NCBI RefSeq assembly: GCF_017377735.1
Contig: NZ_JAFVMH010000006.1
Coordinates: forward strand, 1-64,000
Source: Acetobacter garciniae
Lineage (GTDB): Bacteria > Pseudomonadota > Alphaproteobacteria > Acetobacterales > Acetobacteraceae
DNA: 64,000 bases
Reading direction: 5' to 3'
Under the pieces are notes generated by a model. That model worked only from the letters and a program-made list of their open reading frames with translations. It ran no database searches and was not told the DNA's origin. Below, piece by piece: positions 28,341-37,639 of the stretch. Position numbers and translations under genes: made by a program. Positions within the stretch are counted from its first letter, which is position 1; each line of letters opens with the position of its first letter.

Positions 28341-29984
28341 TCAGACACGCAGCAGGTGCACGTCAACCAGCGGGCGCTTTTGCAGCTTGCGCCCCAGGGC
28401 ACGCCGCAGCGCCGTCTTGGCCGCGTCACGGAAGGCGGTGTCATCGTTGCGCAGTTCGTCGGGGATGACATCGAGCGCGTTGGCGAATTCCTCGCGCACG
28501 CGAATGCTCTCCAGATCATCGGGTTCGAGCAGGCCGGGGGCACTCAGCTTAGGCTCACCAATGACAAAGCCTTCGTCATCAACCGCAAAGCTGCCGATCA
28601 CCACCCCGTTGAACAGCATCTTGCGCCGGGCTGCCAGCACGCCGCCATTCATGGGCAGGAGACGGTTGCCGTCCAGCGCCAGGCGGCCGGTGGGGGCTGT
28701 GTCCACCACTTCGAGCTTGCCGGGTGCCAGGCGCAGAATATCGCCGTCTTCAAGCAGGATGGGGGTAATGCCCATTTCCTGGGCCAAAGCCGCCTGGGCC
28801 GTCAGGTGCCGCCATTCGCCATGCACGGGAACGACATGCTGGGGCTTGAGCAGGCCGTACATTTTCTGCACGTCCCCACCCGTGGCATGGCCCGACACAT
28901 GCACCAGATGATCGCGATCGGTCAGGACCGTCACGCCGCGGCGGGCCAGGTTGTCCTGCACCGCCATGATGGCCTGTTCGTTGCCGGGGATCATACGGCT
29001 GGAATAAATGACCGTATCGCCCTCCCCCAACGAGATATTGGGGTGAATATCGAGCGAGATGCGAGACAGGGCGGAGCGGGGCTCCCCCTGGCTACCGGTG
29101 ATGATCATCAGCAGCCGATCATCTGGCACCTCGTTGACATCCTGCTCACTCAGGAACGGCAGCACGCCCGACAGGTAGCCGCATTCGCGCGCCGCCGTGT
29201 CGAGGTTGCGCAGCGAACGGCCCACCAGCATGACCGTCCGGCCCGCAGCCTGCGCCGCCATGGCGATGGTTTCGACACGGGCTACGTTGGAGGCAAAGCA
29301 AGTGACCGCCACGCGCCCTTTCAGACTGGCGATCAGTTCCGTCATGCTCACGCGCACTTCGGCTTCCGAACTGGAAAAGCCGGGCTTCATCACATTGGTG
29401 CTGTCACACACCAGGGCGAGCACGCCTTCCTTGCCGATTTCCTCCAGCCGGGCCAGATCGGTGGGCGGGCCCACCAGCGGCGTGGGGTCGAACTTCCAGT
29501 CACCCGTATGCACCACCACGCCCGAAGGCGTGCGCAGCACCAGGGACTGCGCTTCGGGCACGGAATGCGTGACCGGCACGAATTCGATATCGAACGGCCC
29601 CACGTCAAAGCGGCTGCCGGGCTTGACCACATGGATCGGCACATCGTTCAGCCGGGCTTCGCCCAGCTTGCGCCGCAGCACCGCATTGGCGAAGGGGGTC
29701 ACATAGATCGGGCATTCCAGCATGGGCCAGACATGCGCGATGGCACCGATATGGTCTTCATGCGCGTGGGTAACGACCAGCCCCGCCAGGTTCTTGCGGC
29801 GTTCGACGATAAAGGCCGGGTCGGGAACCAGAATTTCTGCCTCAGGCGTGTCGTTGCCGCTGAAACCGATGCCGCAGTCAATCGCAAGCCAGGTATCGCC
29901 CAGGCGATACAGGTTGAGATTCATGCCAATCTCGCCTGTTCCGCCCAAGGGCAGAAAGGCCAGATCGCCGTTGTGTTCTGTCAT
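28341..29984 (-). CDS. rnj: Ribonuclease J
   Basis: 547 residues, beta-CASP metallo-beta-lactamase. N-terminal LPLGGTGEIGMNLNLY (11-26) and the zinc motif HAHEDH (73-78), further metal and phosphate motifs GDWKFD (about 164) and VHGEWRH (about 386). RNase J has endo- and 5'-exonuclease activity and shapes mRNA and rRNA ends. It lies 9 bp downstream of coaX. The opposite strand also has an open frame of 585 codons over the whole gene; I treat that as a GC-bias shadow. Confidence 0.96.
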   Translation of the reverse strand: MTEHNGDLAFLPLGGTGEIGMNLNLYRLGDTWLAIDCGIGFSGNDTPEAEILVPDPAFIVERRKNLAGLVVTHAHEDHIGAIAHVWPMLECPIYVTPFANAVLRRKLGEARLNDVPIHVVKPGSRFDVGPFDIEFVPVTHSVPEAQSLVLRTPSGVVVHTGDWKFDPTPLVGPPTDLARLEEIGKEGVLALVCDSTNVMKPGFSSSEAEVRVSMTELIASLKGRVAVTCFASNVARVETIAMAAQAAGRTVMLVGRSLRNLDTAARECGYLSGVLPFLSEQDVNEVPDDRLLMIITGSQGEPRSALSRISLDIHPNISLGEGDTVIYSSRMIPGNEQAIMAVQDNLARRGVTVLTDRDHLVHVSGHATGGDVQKMYGLLKPQHVVPVHGEWRHLTAQAALAQEMGITPILLEDGDILRLAPGKLEVVDTAPTGRLALDGNRLLPMNGGVLAARRKMLFNGVVIGSFAVDDEGFVIGEPKLSAPGLLEPDDLESIRVREEFANALDVIPDELRNDDTAFRDAAKTALRRALGRKLQKRPLVDVHLLRV

Positions 29985-29993
29985 AATGTCGTT

Positions 29994-30806
29994 TTATCCT
30001 TCAGTCAGAAAATCTCGTTCCACAGTCAGTTTTGGCAAGGGGTTACGCCCCGCCAGCAAGCGCAGTCCATTCAAGGTCAACATTGAATCCACCTGATCGA
30101 AAACAGTCGTTCCTTCCGAGAAGAGCGGAGCCAGACCACCGGTTGCAAGCACCTTCATAGAAGGCCCCACTTCCCGCCTGATCCTCTCGACGATCCCCTC
30201 AATCAGACCGACATACCCCCAGAATACCCCCGAGCGCATGGCCGAAACCGTGTTCCGGCCAATCGCGGATTCCCCCACCGGGCGGCCTATGCCAATGCGT
30301 GGCAGACGTGCCGCCGCCTGATGCAGCGCTTCAACCGAAAGGTTGATGCCCGGCGCGATCACCCCGCCGCAATAACTTCCTTCACCATCTACCACATCGA
30401 AAGTCGTGGCCGTACCAAAATCGATCACGGTCAGCGGGCCGCCATATTCGTAATGGGCGGCAAGCCCGTTCAGCAGCCGGTCCACCCCGACCTCGTCCGG
30501 GTTGTCGACCTTGATGGCAAAACCCCAGTCCAGCCTGGAAGATGCAAGCAGCGGTTCCACCGCGAACCATTGCCGGCATAACGTGCGCAGGTGGTACAGG
30601 GCTGCGGGCACCACGGTCCCGATCACCGCCCCTTCGATGGCGGCGGGGGTCATGCCCTGCGTTTTCAGCAACGCCAGCAGCCACACGCCATATTCATCCG
30701 AGGTGCGCTGGGCCTGCATGGTGATGCGCCAGACACCACGCCATTTTTCCCCATCATGGACGGCAAAAACGACATTGGTGTTCCCGGCATCGACAACGAG
30801 CAGCAC
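29994..30806 (-). CDS. coaX: Type III pantothenate kinase
   Basis: 270 residues. DAGNTN (6-11) is the ATP-binding loop of the acetate/sugar kinase fold, GVDRLLN (about 109) binds pantothenate, and [11 protein letters not shown] (about 131) is the second phosphate motif. It catalyses the first step of CoA synthesis and needs a monovalent cation. It lies 2 bp below birA and 9 bp above rnj, a conserved alphaproteobacterial order. Confidence 0.96.
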   Translation of the reverse strand: MLLVVDAGNTNVVFAVHDGEKWRGVWRITMQAQRTSDEYGVWLLALLKTQGMTPAAIEGAVIGTVVPAALYHLRTLCRQWFAVEPLLASSRLDWGFAIKVDNPDEVGVDRLLNGLAAHYEYGGPLTVIDFGTATTFDVVDGEGSYCGGVIAPGINLSVEALHQAAARLPRIGIGRPVGESAIGRNTVSAMRSGVFWGYVGLIEGIVERIRREVGPSMKVLATGGLAPLFSEGTTVFDQVDSMLTLNGLRLLAGRNPLPKLTVERDFLTEG

Positions 30807-30808
30807 CG

Positions 30809-31555
30809 TTACGCGCTCCCCTGAGCCAGCAAAATCTCACCCGTCGCGATTATCTTCATCCCGCCATCCGTGTCCAGCATCAGGCGACCATCCGCCGTAA
30901 GCCCCGCAAAACGCCCTTCCTCATAAGTACTCCCGCCCTTTACGACAAGAGGCGTTCCTATCGGGTGGGCCCGATCGAGCCAGGCCGCGCGCAGCGGCGC
31001 AAAGCCCTGTTCCCGCCAGATCGCACACCAGATGGACAACTGGGTAAGCACCGCGCGGGCCACATTTTCAACCTCCGGCACGTCGCCACATTGGGCCAGG
31101 CATGCTGTCCTGCGCCCGATTTCCGCAAGCCCGGGGGCGGCTGCCAGGTTGGCCCCCAGCCCGATGACGACATTTGCGCCGTCGCGTTCAATCAGGATAC
31201 CACCCAGCTTGGCGCCATCAAGCAGAATATCGTTGGGCCATTTGATCGCAAGCCGCGCACGGGCCGCAGGCACACTGGCGGCAAGCCCTTCAAAAAAAGC
31301 CATGGAGGCGGCAAAGGGCCATCCGCCAAGGCTTTCGCTTCCCGCCATGTTGGCGTCCAGCAGCGCGGAAAGGGCCAGGCTTTGGCCCGCATCCTGCCAC
31401 TGGCGACCGCGGCTACCCCGGCCCCGTGTCTGCCGCCTGGCCAGGACGGCCAGCCCTGCGGTCTCTCCCGCCCTGGCTTTCTGCAGGCAGTAATCGGAAG
31501 TGGAAGGCAGTTCGTCATGGCATTCAAGCCGCCACGACACGTCCCGAACGTTCAT
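30809..31555 (-). CDS. birA: Biotin-[acetyl-CoA-carboxylase] ligase
   Basis: 248 residues with [10 protein letters not shown] (about 47-56, biotinyl-AMP loop) and [19 protein letters not shown] (about 104-122, catalytic lysine). There is no N-terminal DNA-binding domain, so it is a group I ligase and not the BirA repressor. It biotinylates the AccB subunit of acetyl-CoA carboxylase. It follows nuoN by 26 bp. Confidence 0.95.
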   Translation of the reverse strand: MNVRDVSWRLECHDELPSTSDYCLQKARAGETAGLAVLARRQTRGRGSRGRQWQDAGQSLALSALLDANMAGSESLGGWPFAASMAFFEGLAASVPAARARLAIKWPNDILLDGAKLGGILIERDGANVVIGLGANLAAAPGLAEIGRRTACLAQCGDVPEVENVARAVLTQLSIWCAIWREQGFAPLRAAWLDRAHPIGTPLVVKGGSTYEEGRFAGLTADGRLMLDTDGGMKIIATGEILLAQGSA

Positions 31556-31581
31556 ACACCCCCACTCTCATACGCGCGGGC

Positions 31582-33018
31582 TTACCCGACGAGTGCCACC
31601 GCAGCCTGATGGGCGAATGCCATCAACGGTCCCAGCATAGCAATGAACAGCACCGTTGCCAGCCCCATGCCGCCCGAGACGAAAAGCAGGCTGGACGCGG
31701 GCCGGTCGAATTCCTCGGCCGGGGCGTCAAAATACATGACCTTCACCACCCGCAGGTAATAATAGGCCCCTACAATGCTGGACAGGGCGCCGATCACGAC
31801 CAGCGTATAAAGACCGGACTGCCAGGCGGAGGCAAAAATAAGAAACTTGCCGAAAAAGCCCGCCAGCGGGGGCACGCCGACCATGCTGAACATGAAAATG
31901 GCCAGCGCCAGCGCCATGCCGGGGTTGGTTTTTCCAAGCCCGGCCAGATCGGCAATGCCGGTGACTTCACGCCCGTGGCGGCGCATGGCGCCAATGCAGG
32001 CGAACACGCCCGCGTTCATGACCAGATAGGCCGCCAGATAGATCAGTGTCGCCTGCACCCCGGCGGAAGATGCCGCCGCCAGCCCCATCATGGCGTAGCC
32101 CATATGCCCGATGGAGGAATAAGCCATCAGCCGCTTGATATTGGTTTGCGGAATGGCGGCGAACGCCCCGTAGACCATGGACAGGATGGAGACCACCTCC
32201 ACCAGGATCTGCCAGCGCGGTGCGATGGTACCGAACGGCCCCGCCATGACACGCAGGAACAGGGCGAAGGCCGCGAATTTAGGCGCACCGGCCATATAGG
32301 CGGTCACCGGCGTGGGGGAGCCCTGGTAGACATCGGGTGTCCACATGTGAAACGGCACCACGGAAAGCTTGAAGCTCAGCCCCACCACCACGAACACGAT
32401 ACCGACCACAAGCCCCATGGGCGGCATGGCCACGGCACGGACGGCCTCGACCAGGCCGGTATATTCCATCGTGCCCGCATAGCCGTACACCAGCGAAATG
32501 CCGTAAAGCAGCAGGCCGGAGGCCAGGGATCCGAGAATAAAATATTTCAGCCCGGCTTCAGCGGACAGGACATTCTCCCGCTCCAGCGCGCACAGGATAT
32601 AGATGGACAGCGAAGACAGTTCCAGCCCGACAAACAACGTCATCAGATTGGCCGAGGATGCCATGATCATGGCCCCCAGCGTGGAAAACAGCATCAGCAC
32701 AGGGGCTTCGAACGGCAGCGCCTGCGCATCGTTCGTGCGGTAGCTTACGCTCAGCACCACGGCCGCCAGACCGCCCGTCAGGATCAGGATCTTCATGAAC
32801 CGGGCAAAGCCGTCATTGACGAATGTTCCGGCGTAGCCCTGGCCCGCCGGAGCCAGCAGCACCAGCAGCGCGCAGACCAGGAACGCAGCGACACTCAGCA
32901 TGGCGGACGGAAAGAACCCCTCCCCCTTGCGCTGGAGAACACCGGCCACGAGAATAACGATGCCAGAGAGTGCCAGAACAAGCTCCGGCAGGGCCACGGC
33001 CCAGTTGAATGTGGTCAT
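31582..33018 (-). CDS. nuoN: NADH-quinone oxidoreductase subunit N
   Basis: 478-residue antiporter-like membrane subunit of complex I with about 14 hydrophobic segments. Typical NuoN motifs: FVGLELSSLSIYILCA, EAGLKYFILGSLASGLLLYG and LSFKLSVVPFHMWTPDVYQGSPTPV with the conserved Glu and Lys residues, ending in the KVMYFDAP loop. The ATG at 33018 overlaps the stop of the tiny ORF upstream (TGATG); an in-frame ATG at 33027 would also work. It is the last nuo gene. Its partner NuoM is missing from the operon. Confidence 0.96.
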   Translation of the reverse strand: MTTFNWAVALPELVLALSGIVILVAGVLQRKGEGFFPSAMLSVAAFLVCALLVLLAPAGQGYAGTFVNDGFARFMKILILTGGLAAVVLSVSYRTNDAQALPFEAPVLMLFSTLGAMIMASSANLMTLFVGLELSSLSIYILCALERENVLSAEAGLKYFILGSLASGLLLYGISLVYGYAGTMEYTGLVEAVRAVAMPPMGLVVGIVFVVVGLSFKLSVVPFHMWTPDVYQGSPTPVTAYMAGAPKFAAFALFLRVMAGPFGTIAPRWQILVEVVSILSMVYGAFAAIPQTNIKRLMAYSSIGHMGYAMMGLAAASSAGVQATLIYLAAYLVMNAGVFACIGAMRRHGREVTGIADLAGLGKTNPGMALALAIFMFSMVGVPPLAGFFGKFLIFASAWQSGLYTLVVIGALSSIVGAYYYLRVVKVMYFDAPAEEFDRPASSLLFVSGGMGLATVLFIAMLGPLMAFAHQAAVALVG

Positions 33019-33083
33019 CACGCCCATTGCGCAGCACTCCGCACAGCAAGAGAAGACAGGAAGCCAGGAAAGTCACGTGTCAT
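33018..33083 (-). pseudogene. nuoM: 21-codon ORF in the nuoM position, possible in-frame deletion remnant
   Basis: Where nuoM (about 1.5 kb) normally lies between nuoL and nuoN there are only 71 bp. They contain an ORF starting MTRDFPGFLSS six bases after the nuoL stop and ending RSAAQWA with a TGA that overlaps the nuoN ATG by one base, so it keeps both spacings expected of an operon gene. The simplest reading is that first and last codons of nuoM have been fused by an in-frame deletion. A chance ORF, an assembly collapse, or transfer of nuoM elsewhere are the alternatives. Confidence 0.45.
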
Positions 33084-33089
33084 GTCGGC

Positions 33090-35030
33090 TTATCCGCACA
33101 GGGCCACTGTCAGGAGCACGACAAGTCCCGCCAGCATGGTAAAGGCATAAATGGCGATGGACCCGGTCTGGAGCTTGACGGCCTGCACCGCCCCGTCCCG
33201 CGTGGCATGCACGACATCCAGCGGCAGGCCTTCCACGACAGCTTCATCCCCGTCTTTCCACAATGCACGGGCGATAGCCGCATAGGGACGGACGAAAATG
33301 ATGTCGTACAGTTCGTCGAAATACCATTTGTTGAGAAAAAAGCGGTAGAGCGGGCCTGTCGCATGGGCAAGCGCCACCGGCAGGGTCGGGCTTACCACAT
33401 AGAACACCACCGCCAGGGCAATACCCGCGAAGCCGGCAACCGACGGCAAAAGGGCGATCATGGCGGGCACGTGTTCGAACCGCTCCATGATCGCGTTGTC
33501 CGGCGCGTTGAAGATGGCGCCGTTCCAGAACGCCACCTGATGCGCACCGATATAGAACGGGGCCAGCAACGCACCGGCCAGGGCAGCACCGATCGCCAGC
33601 AGCACGAGCGGCACGCTCATGACTGCGGGACTTTCATGTGCGGCGTCGAGCGCATGCCTATCAGCCGCCTGACCGTGGAAGACCAGGAAAATCAGACGCC
33701 AACTGTAAAAGGCGGTCAGGAACGCCGTCACGGTACCCAGCACCCACGCATAATGGCTGTAGGATGCATCCGACGCCCACAACGCGTTCAGGATGGCATC
33801 TTTCGACCAGTAGCCGGCAAGCGGGAACACACCGGCCAGTGCCAGACTGCCGATCCAGATCACTGCGTAGGTCAGCGGCAGTTTTTTCCACAGCCCGCCC
33901 ATGCGGAACATATCCTGTTCATCATGCATGGCGTGAATGACCGAACCCGCCGCAAGGAACAGAAGCGCCTTGAAGAAGGCATGCGTGGTCAGGTGGAAAA
34001 CAGCAGCCTGATACGCCCCGACCCCGACCGCCGCGAACATGTAGCCAAGCTGCGAACAGGTGGAATAGGCGATCGTGCGTTTGATATCGGGCTGCACCAT
34101 GCCCACGGTAGCTGCGAAAAAACAGGTGGTCGCACCGATCACGATCACGACCGTGCGGGTGCCGGGCGCGAATTCCAGCAAAGGCGACATCCGCGCCATC
34201 AGGAACACACCCGCCGTTACCATGGTTGCGGCATGGATAAGGGCAGAAACCGGAGTAGGCCCTTCCATGGCGTCAGGCAGCCATGTGTGCAGGAAAAGCT
34301 GGGCCGACTTGCCCATGGCGCCAATGAACAGCAGCAGGCAGATTACTTCGAGCATGCGCACAGGCATGCCGAAGATGGTGTAGGATGCATCCACAACCTG
34401 CGGAACGGCGGCAAAGATCTGATCGTACTGCACCGTGTGGAACAGCACGTAAACCAGCCCGATGCCCACGATAAAGAACAGGTCCGCCACACGGTTGACG
34501 ACAAAGGCCTTGATGGCCGCAGCGGTGGCGGACGGGCGATCGTACCAGTAGCCAATCAGCAGGTAGCTGGCCAGGCCAACCCCTTCCCAGCCGAAAAACA
34601 ACTGGATCAGGTCGTTGGAGGATACCAGCATCAGCATGGCGAAGGTAAAGAGCGACAGATAGGCAAAGAACCGGTAGGTCGGCATGCTTTCGTGGCTCAT
34701 GTAGCCAACGCTGTAGCAATGCACCAGCAGCGAAACCGACAGCACCATCGCCACCATGGTGGTGGACAGGGTGTCGAAGCGCAGCGTCCAGTCCGCCTCG
34801 AACCCGCCAGCATGGACCCATTCGGCCAGCGGCACGGCAAGATGGGGGAAACCGGCCTGCCATGCCCCCCACAGGGCCCCGATGCCGCATAGCGTCGCAA
34901 CACCCATGCACAGCAGCGTAATGGCCTTGGCCAGGGTGTCACCAAACAGGCGGCCACCCAGCCCGGCTATGGCCGCCCCCGCCAAAGGGGTGAGAACAGC
35001 CACGGAAAACAGGGAAAGATCAGTCTGCAT
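33090..35030 (-). CDS. nuoL: NADH-quinone oxidoreductase subunit L
   Basis: 646 residues with about 16 membrane segments and the antiporter signatures FFGWEGVGLASYLLIG (about 144) and MGKSAQLFLHTWLPDAMEGPTPVSALIHAATMV (the proton-channel Lys/His helices). The C-terminus includes the long amphipathic HL helix that braces the membrane arm. Intact by eye. It starts 7 bp below nuoK and is followed by the 21-codon ORF instead of nuoM. Confidence 0.97.
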   Translation of the reverse strand: MQTDLSLFSVAVLTPLAGAAIAGLGGRLFGDTLAKAITLLCMGVATLCGIGALWGAWQAGFPHLAVPLAEWVHAGGFEADWTLRFDTLSTTMVAMVLSVSLLVHCYSVGYMSHESMPTYRFFAYLSLFTFAMLMLVSSNDLIQLFFGWEGVGLASYLLIGYWYDRPSATAAAIKAFVVNRVADLFFIVGIGLVYVLFHTVQYDQIFAAVPQVVDASYTIFGMPVRMLEVICLLLFIGAMGKSAQLFLHTWLPDAMEGPTPVSALIHAATMVTAGVFLMARMSPLLEFAPGTRTVVIVIGATTCFFAATVGMVQPDIKRTIAYSTCSQLGYMFAAVGVGAYQAAVFHLTTHAFFKALLFLAAGSVIHAMHDEQDMFRMGGLWKKLPLTYAVIWIGSLALAGVFPLAGYWSKDAILNALWASDASYSHYAWVLGTVTAFLTAFYSWRLIFLVFHGQAADRHALDAAHESPAVMSVPLVLLAIGAALAGALLAPFYIGAHQVAFWNGAIFNAPDNAIMERFEHVPAMIALLPSVAGFAGIALAVVFYVVSPTLPVALAHATGPLYRFFLNKWYFDELYDIIFVRPYAAIARALWKDGDEAVVEGLPLDVVHATRDGAVQAVKLQTGSIAIYAFTMLAGLVVLLTVALCG

Positions 35031-35037
35031 GGCGGGG

Positions 35038-35361
35038 TCAGCCCTTCATCATCGTCACGTCTTCGACCTGGATCGAACCACGGTTACGGAAGTAGACCGT
35101 AACGATGGCCAGGCCGATCGCCGCCTCCGCCGCGGCTATGGTCAGGACAAACAGAACCATGACCTGCCCCGACAGGTCGCCCAGTGCGGAGGAAAACGCG
35201 ACAAGGTTCAGGTTCGCGGAAAGCAGGATCAGTTCCATCGACATCAGCAGGATGATGATGTTCTTGCGGTTCAGGAAAATGCCGAACACGCCCAGCACCA
35301 GCAGCACCGCACTGACGATCAGGTAAGGGGTGAGCCCTATGGAAGCGATAGCGGGTGTCAT
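35038..35361 (-). CDS. nuoK: NADH-quinone oxidoreductase subunit K
   Basis: 107 residues, three membrane segments. Conserved Glu residues in [14 protein letters not shown] and [17 protein letters not shown] are the channel carboxylates. The start overlaps the nuoJ stop by 4 bp (ATGA). The five C-terminal residues beyond the usual end are acidic to basic and variable. Confidence 0.97.
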   Translation of the reverse strand: MTPAIASIGLTPYLIVSAVLLVLGVFGIFLNRKNIIILLMSMELILLSANLNLVAFSSALGDLSGQVMVLFVLTIAAAEAAIGLAIVTVYFRNRGSIQVEDVTMMKG

Positions 35362-36068
35362 GCGCCCTTCTCCTCGTTTTCCTGTGCTTCGGGCTCGGGA
35401 ACACCGAAGGAGCCCGGCACCGCGATTTCGTAATAGGAGCCCTTGGGCCGCAGGAAACCACCATGCTCGGCTACGTTTTCGCCCAGGGAAACGGTGACAA
35501 GTTCAAGCGTGTCACCAACCTTGCGCGCATGCTGGCGCGAGACGACCTGCCTGCGCCCCATCGGCTGGTCACGCAGCGTCAGGACAATGGCCCCTATCAT
35601 GGCGACCAGCAGCACAAGCCCGCAGGCCTGGAACAGCAGGATGTAATGGGTGTAGATAACCGTGCCCAGGGCCGCCGTGTTGGTCAGGCTCGGGTCGATC
35701 GCAAGCGGGGTGCGGACCGCAGCCGGGGCCATCTGCCAGTTGCTGAACGCCAGCACGAGTTCGGCCAGCAGCACGCCGCCGACACAGGCCCCCAAGGGCG
35801 CGTATTTCTGAAATCCTTCGCGCAGGCGGCTGAAATCGATATCCAGCATCATGACGACGAACAGGAACAGAACCGCCACCGCGCCGACATAGACGATGAC
35901 CAGCAGCATGGCCAGAAATTCAGCCCCGGCGATCAGGAACAGGCCCGACGCGTTGAAAAATGCCAGAATAAGGAACAGGACGGAATGCACGGGATTACGC
36001 GCCGTAATGACCATGATGGCCGAAAACACCAGTACCGTCGCGAAAACATAAAAAACAAGCTGTGCCAT
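35358..36068 (-). CDS. nuoJ: NADH-quinone oxidoreductase subunit J
   Basis: 236 residues, five membrane segments. It includes the conserved pi-bulge helix region [21 protein letters not shown] (about 54-74). The C-terminal tail (about 165-236) is long and charged, ending in Glu-rich residues, which is common in this subunit of alphaproteobacteria. There are 48 bp between nuoI and this gene, the largest gap in the middle of the operon. Confidence 0.96.
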   Translation of the reverse strand: MAQLVFYVFATVLVFSAIMVITARNPVHSVLFLILAFFNASGLFLIAGAEFLAMLLVIVYVGAVAVLFLFVVMMLDIDFSRLREGFQKYAPLGACVGGVLLAELVLAFSNWQMAPAAVRTPLAIDPSLTNTAALGTVIYTHYILLFQACGLVLLVAMIGAIVLTLRDQPMGRRQVVSRQHARKVGDTLELVTVSLGENVAEHGGFLRPKGSYYEIAVPGSFGVPEPEAQENEEKGA

Positions 36069-36116
36069 TAGGGGCCAACCTCCTGCCGTATCGTGCCTTG
36101 CATCTGCTGCATCGGA

Positions 36117-36605
36117 TCAGCGATACGGCGCATCAAGTTCAAGCCTGCGGGCAAGCAAGGCTTCCCACCGGTCCCCGTTCGCCAGGAGCTTTGCCTTGTC
36201 GTACATAAGCTCTTCACGGGTTTCGGTGGCAAATTCGTAGTTCGGGCCTTCGACAATCGCATCCACCGGGCAGGCTTCCTCGCACAGGCCGCAATAGATG
36301 CACTTGGTCATGTCGATATCGTAGCGCGTGGTACGGCGTGACTGATCATCGCGCGCCTCCGCCTCGATGGTGATGGCCTCCGCCGGGCAGGTCGCCTCGC
36401 ACAGCTTGCAGGCAATGCAGCGTTCTTCCCCGTTCGGGTAGCGGCGCAGCGCGTGCTCTCCGCGGAAACGATGCGAAAGCGGGCTTTTCTCGTAAGGGTA
36501 GTTCAGCGTCACTTTCGGCTTGAACATCGTCCGAAAGGTCGAGGCCATACCCGCGACCAGTTCCTTGAGCAGGAAGGAGTTGAACGTATTGCTTAGCGTA
36601 CCCAT
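36117..36605 (-). CDS. nuoI: NADH-quinone oxidoreductase subunit I
   Basis: 162 residues with two 4Fe-4S ferredoxin motifs: [12 protein letters not shown] (about 61-72) and [12 protein letters not shown] (about 101-112), binding clusters N6a and N6b. The ATG at 36605 overlaps the nuoH stop by one base and gives the standard N-terminus; the longer frame runs into nuoH. It relays electrons from NuoG to NuoB. Confidence 0.97.
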   Translation of the reverse strand: MGTLSNTFNSFLLKELVAGMASTFRTMFKPKVTLNYPYEKSPLSHRFRGEHALRRYPNGEERCIACKLCEATCPAEAITIEAEARDDQSRRTTRYDIDMTKCIYCGLCEEACPVDAIVEGPNYEFATETREELMYDKAKLLANGDRWEALLARRLELDAPYR

Positions 36606-37639
36606 CAGTTCACACCCCCGGCATGAGGCAGCAGCCCGGTTGCCATCAGAAATCCGGCCGTCCCGATCATCCACAGCAGCGAGAAGGGCAGAAAGACCTT
36701 CCAGCCCAGCCGCATGAGCTGGTCATAGCGATAGCGGGGGAACGTGGCGCGCACCCAGATAAAGACAAACAGGCAGAAAAGGATTTTGAAGATCAGCCAC
36801 AGCGGGCCCGGCACCCAGGTCAGCGGGGCAATGCCCAGCGGCGGCAGCCAGCCCCCCAGGAACAGAATGCTGATCATGGACGACATCAGGATCATGTTCG
36901 CGTATTCGCCCAGGAAGAACAGCCCGAAAGCCAGGGACGAATATTCGACAAAGAAGCCCGCCACCAGTTCGCTCTCGCCTTCGGGCAGATCGAACGGGGC
37001 GCGGTTGGTTTCCGCCAGGGCGGAAATGACGAACACGATGAACATCGGGAACATCGGCAGGCAGAACCACACATGGCGCTGCGCCAGGACGATGTCGTTG
37101 AGGTTGAGGCTACCGACCGCAAGCAGGACGGAGACGATCACCAGCCCGATAGAGACTTCGTATGACACCATCTGCGCTGCGGCACGCAAGCCGCCCAGAA
37201 AGGCGTATTTGGAATTCGATGCCCAGCCCGCGATCAGGATGCCGTAAACCCCGAGCGATGAAATCGCCAGCAGGTAGAGGATCCCGACATTGATGTTCGC
37301 AACCGCAAGCCCGTTGCCCGTGGGAATGACGGCCCAGGCCACCATGGCCAGCGAAAAGGTCAGGAACGGGGCGAACAGGAACAGAACCCGGTTGGCGCCG
37401 GAGGGAATGACCGTTTCCTTGACGATCATCTTGATGGCGTCGGCAAAGGCCTGCAACAGGCCGAAGGGGCCATTCACGTTCGGCCCGCGACGGCGCTGCA
37501 TGGCGGCCATCACCTTGCGCTCCATCAGGGTCAGATAGGCAACCCCGATCAGCAGCGGCACCAGCACGGCCAGCGTTTCCAGCACCATCAAAATGACCTG
37601 GCCGACGAGTGTATGGTAAAAAAACTGCTCCATGCCCAT
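36605..37639 (-). CDS. nuoH: NADH-quinone oxidoreductase subunit H
   Basis: 344 residues, eight membrane segments. It has the quinone-site loop [20 protein letters not shown] (about 39-58) and [23 protein letters not shown] (about 207-229), whose Glu residues belong to the E-channel. The start at 37639 overlaps the nuoG stop (TAATG). Complete by eye. Confidence 0.97.
   Translation of the reverse strand: MGMEQFFYHTLVGQVILMVLETLAVLVPLLIGVAYLTLMERKVMAAMQRRRGPNVNGPFGLLQAFADAIKMIVKETVIPSGANRVLFLFAPFLTFSLAMVAWAVIPTGNGLAVANINVGILYLLAISSLGVYGILIAGWASNSKYAFLGGLRAAAQMVSYEVSIGLVIVSVLLAVGSLNLNDIVLAQRHVWFCLPMFPMFIVFVISALAETNRAPFDLPEGESELVAGFFVEYSSLAFGLFFLGEYANMILMSSMISILFLGGWLPPLGIAPLTWVPGPLWLIFKILFCLFVFIWVRATFPRYRYDQLMRLGWKVFLPFSLLWMIGTAGFLMATGLLPHAGGVN

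Noticed and set aside
28329..30086. 585-codon open frame on the plus strand opposite rnj
   Set aside because: It covers the whole RNase J gene, is His/Gln/Arg-rich, and has no motif. It is a shadow of high-GC codon use.
33009..34892. 627-codon plus-strand frame opposite nuoL
   Set aside because: His/Gln/Arg-rich shadow of nuoL; it cannot be the missing nuoM because it is hydrophilic.
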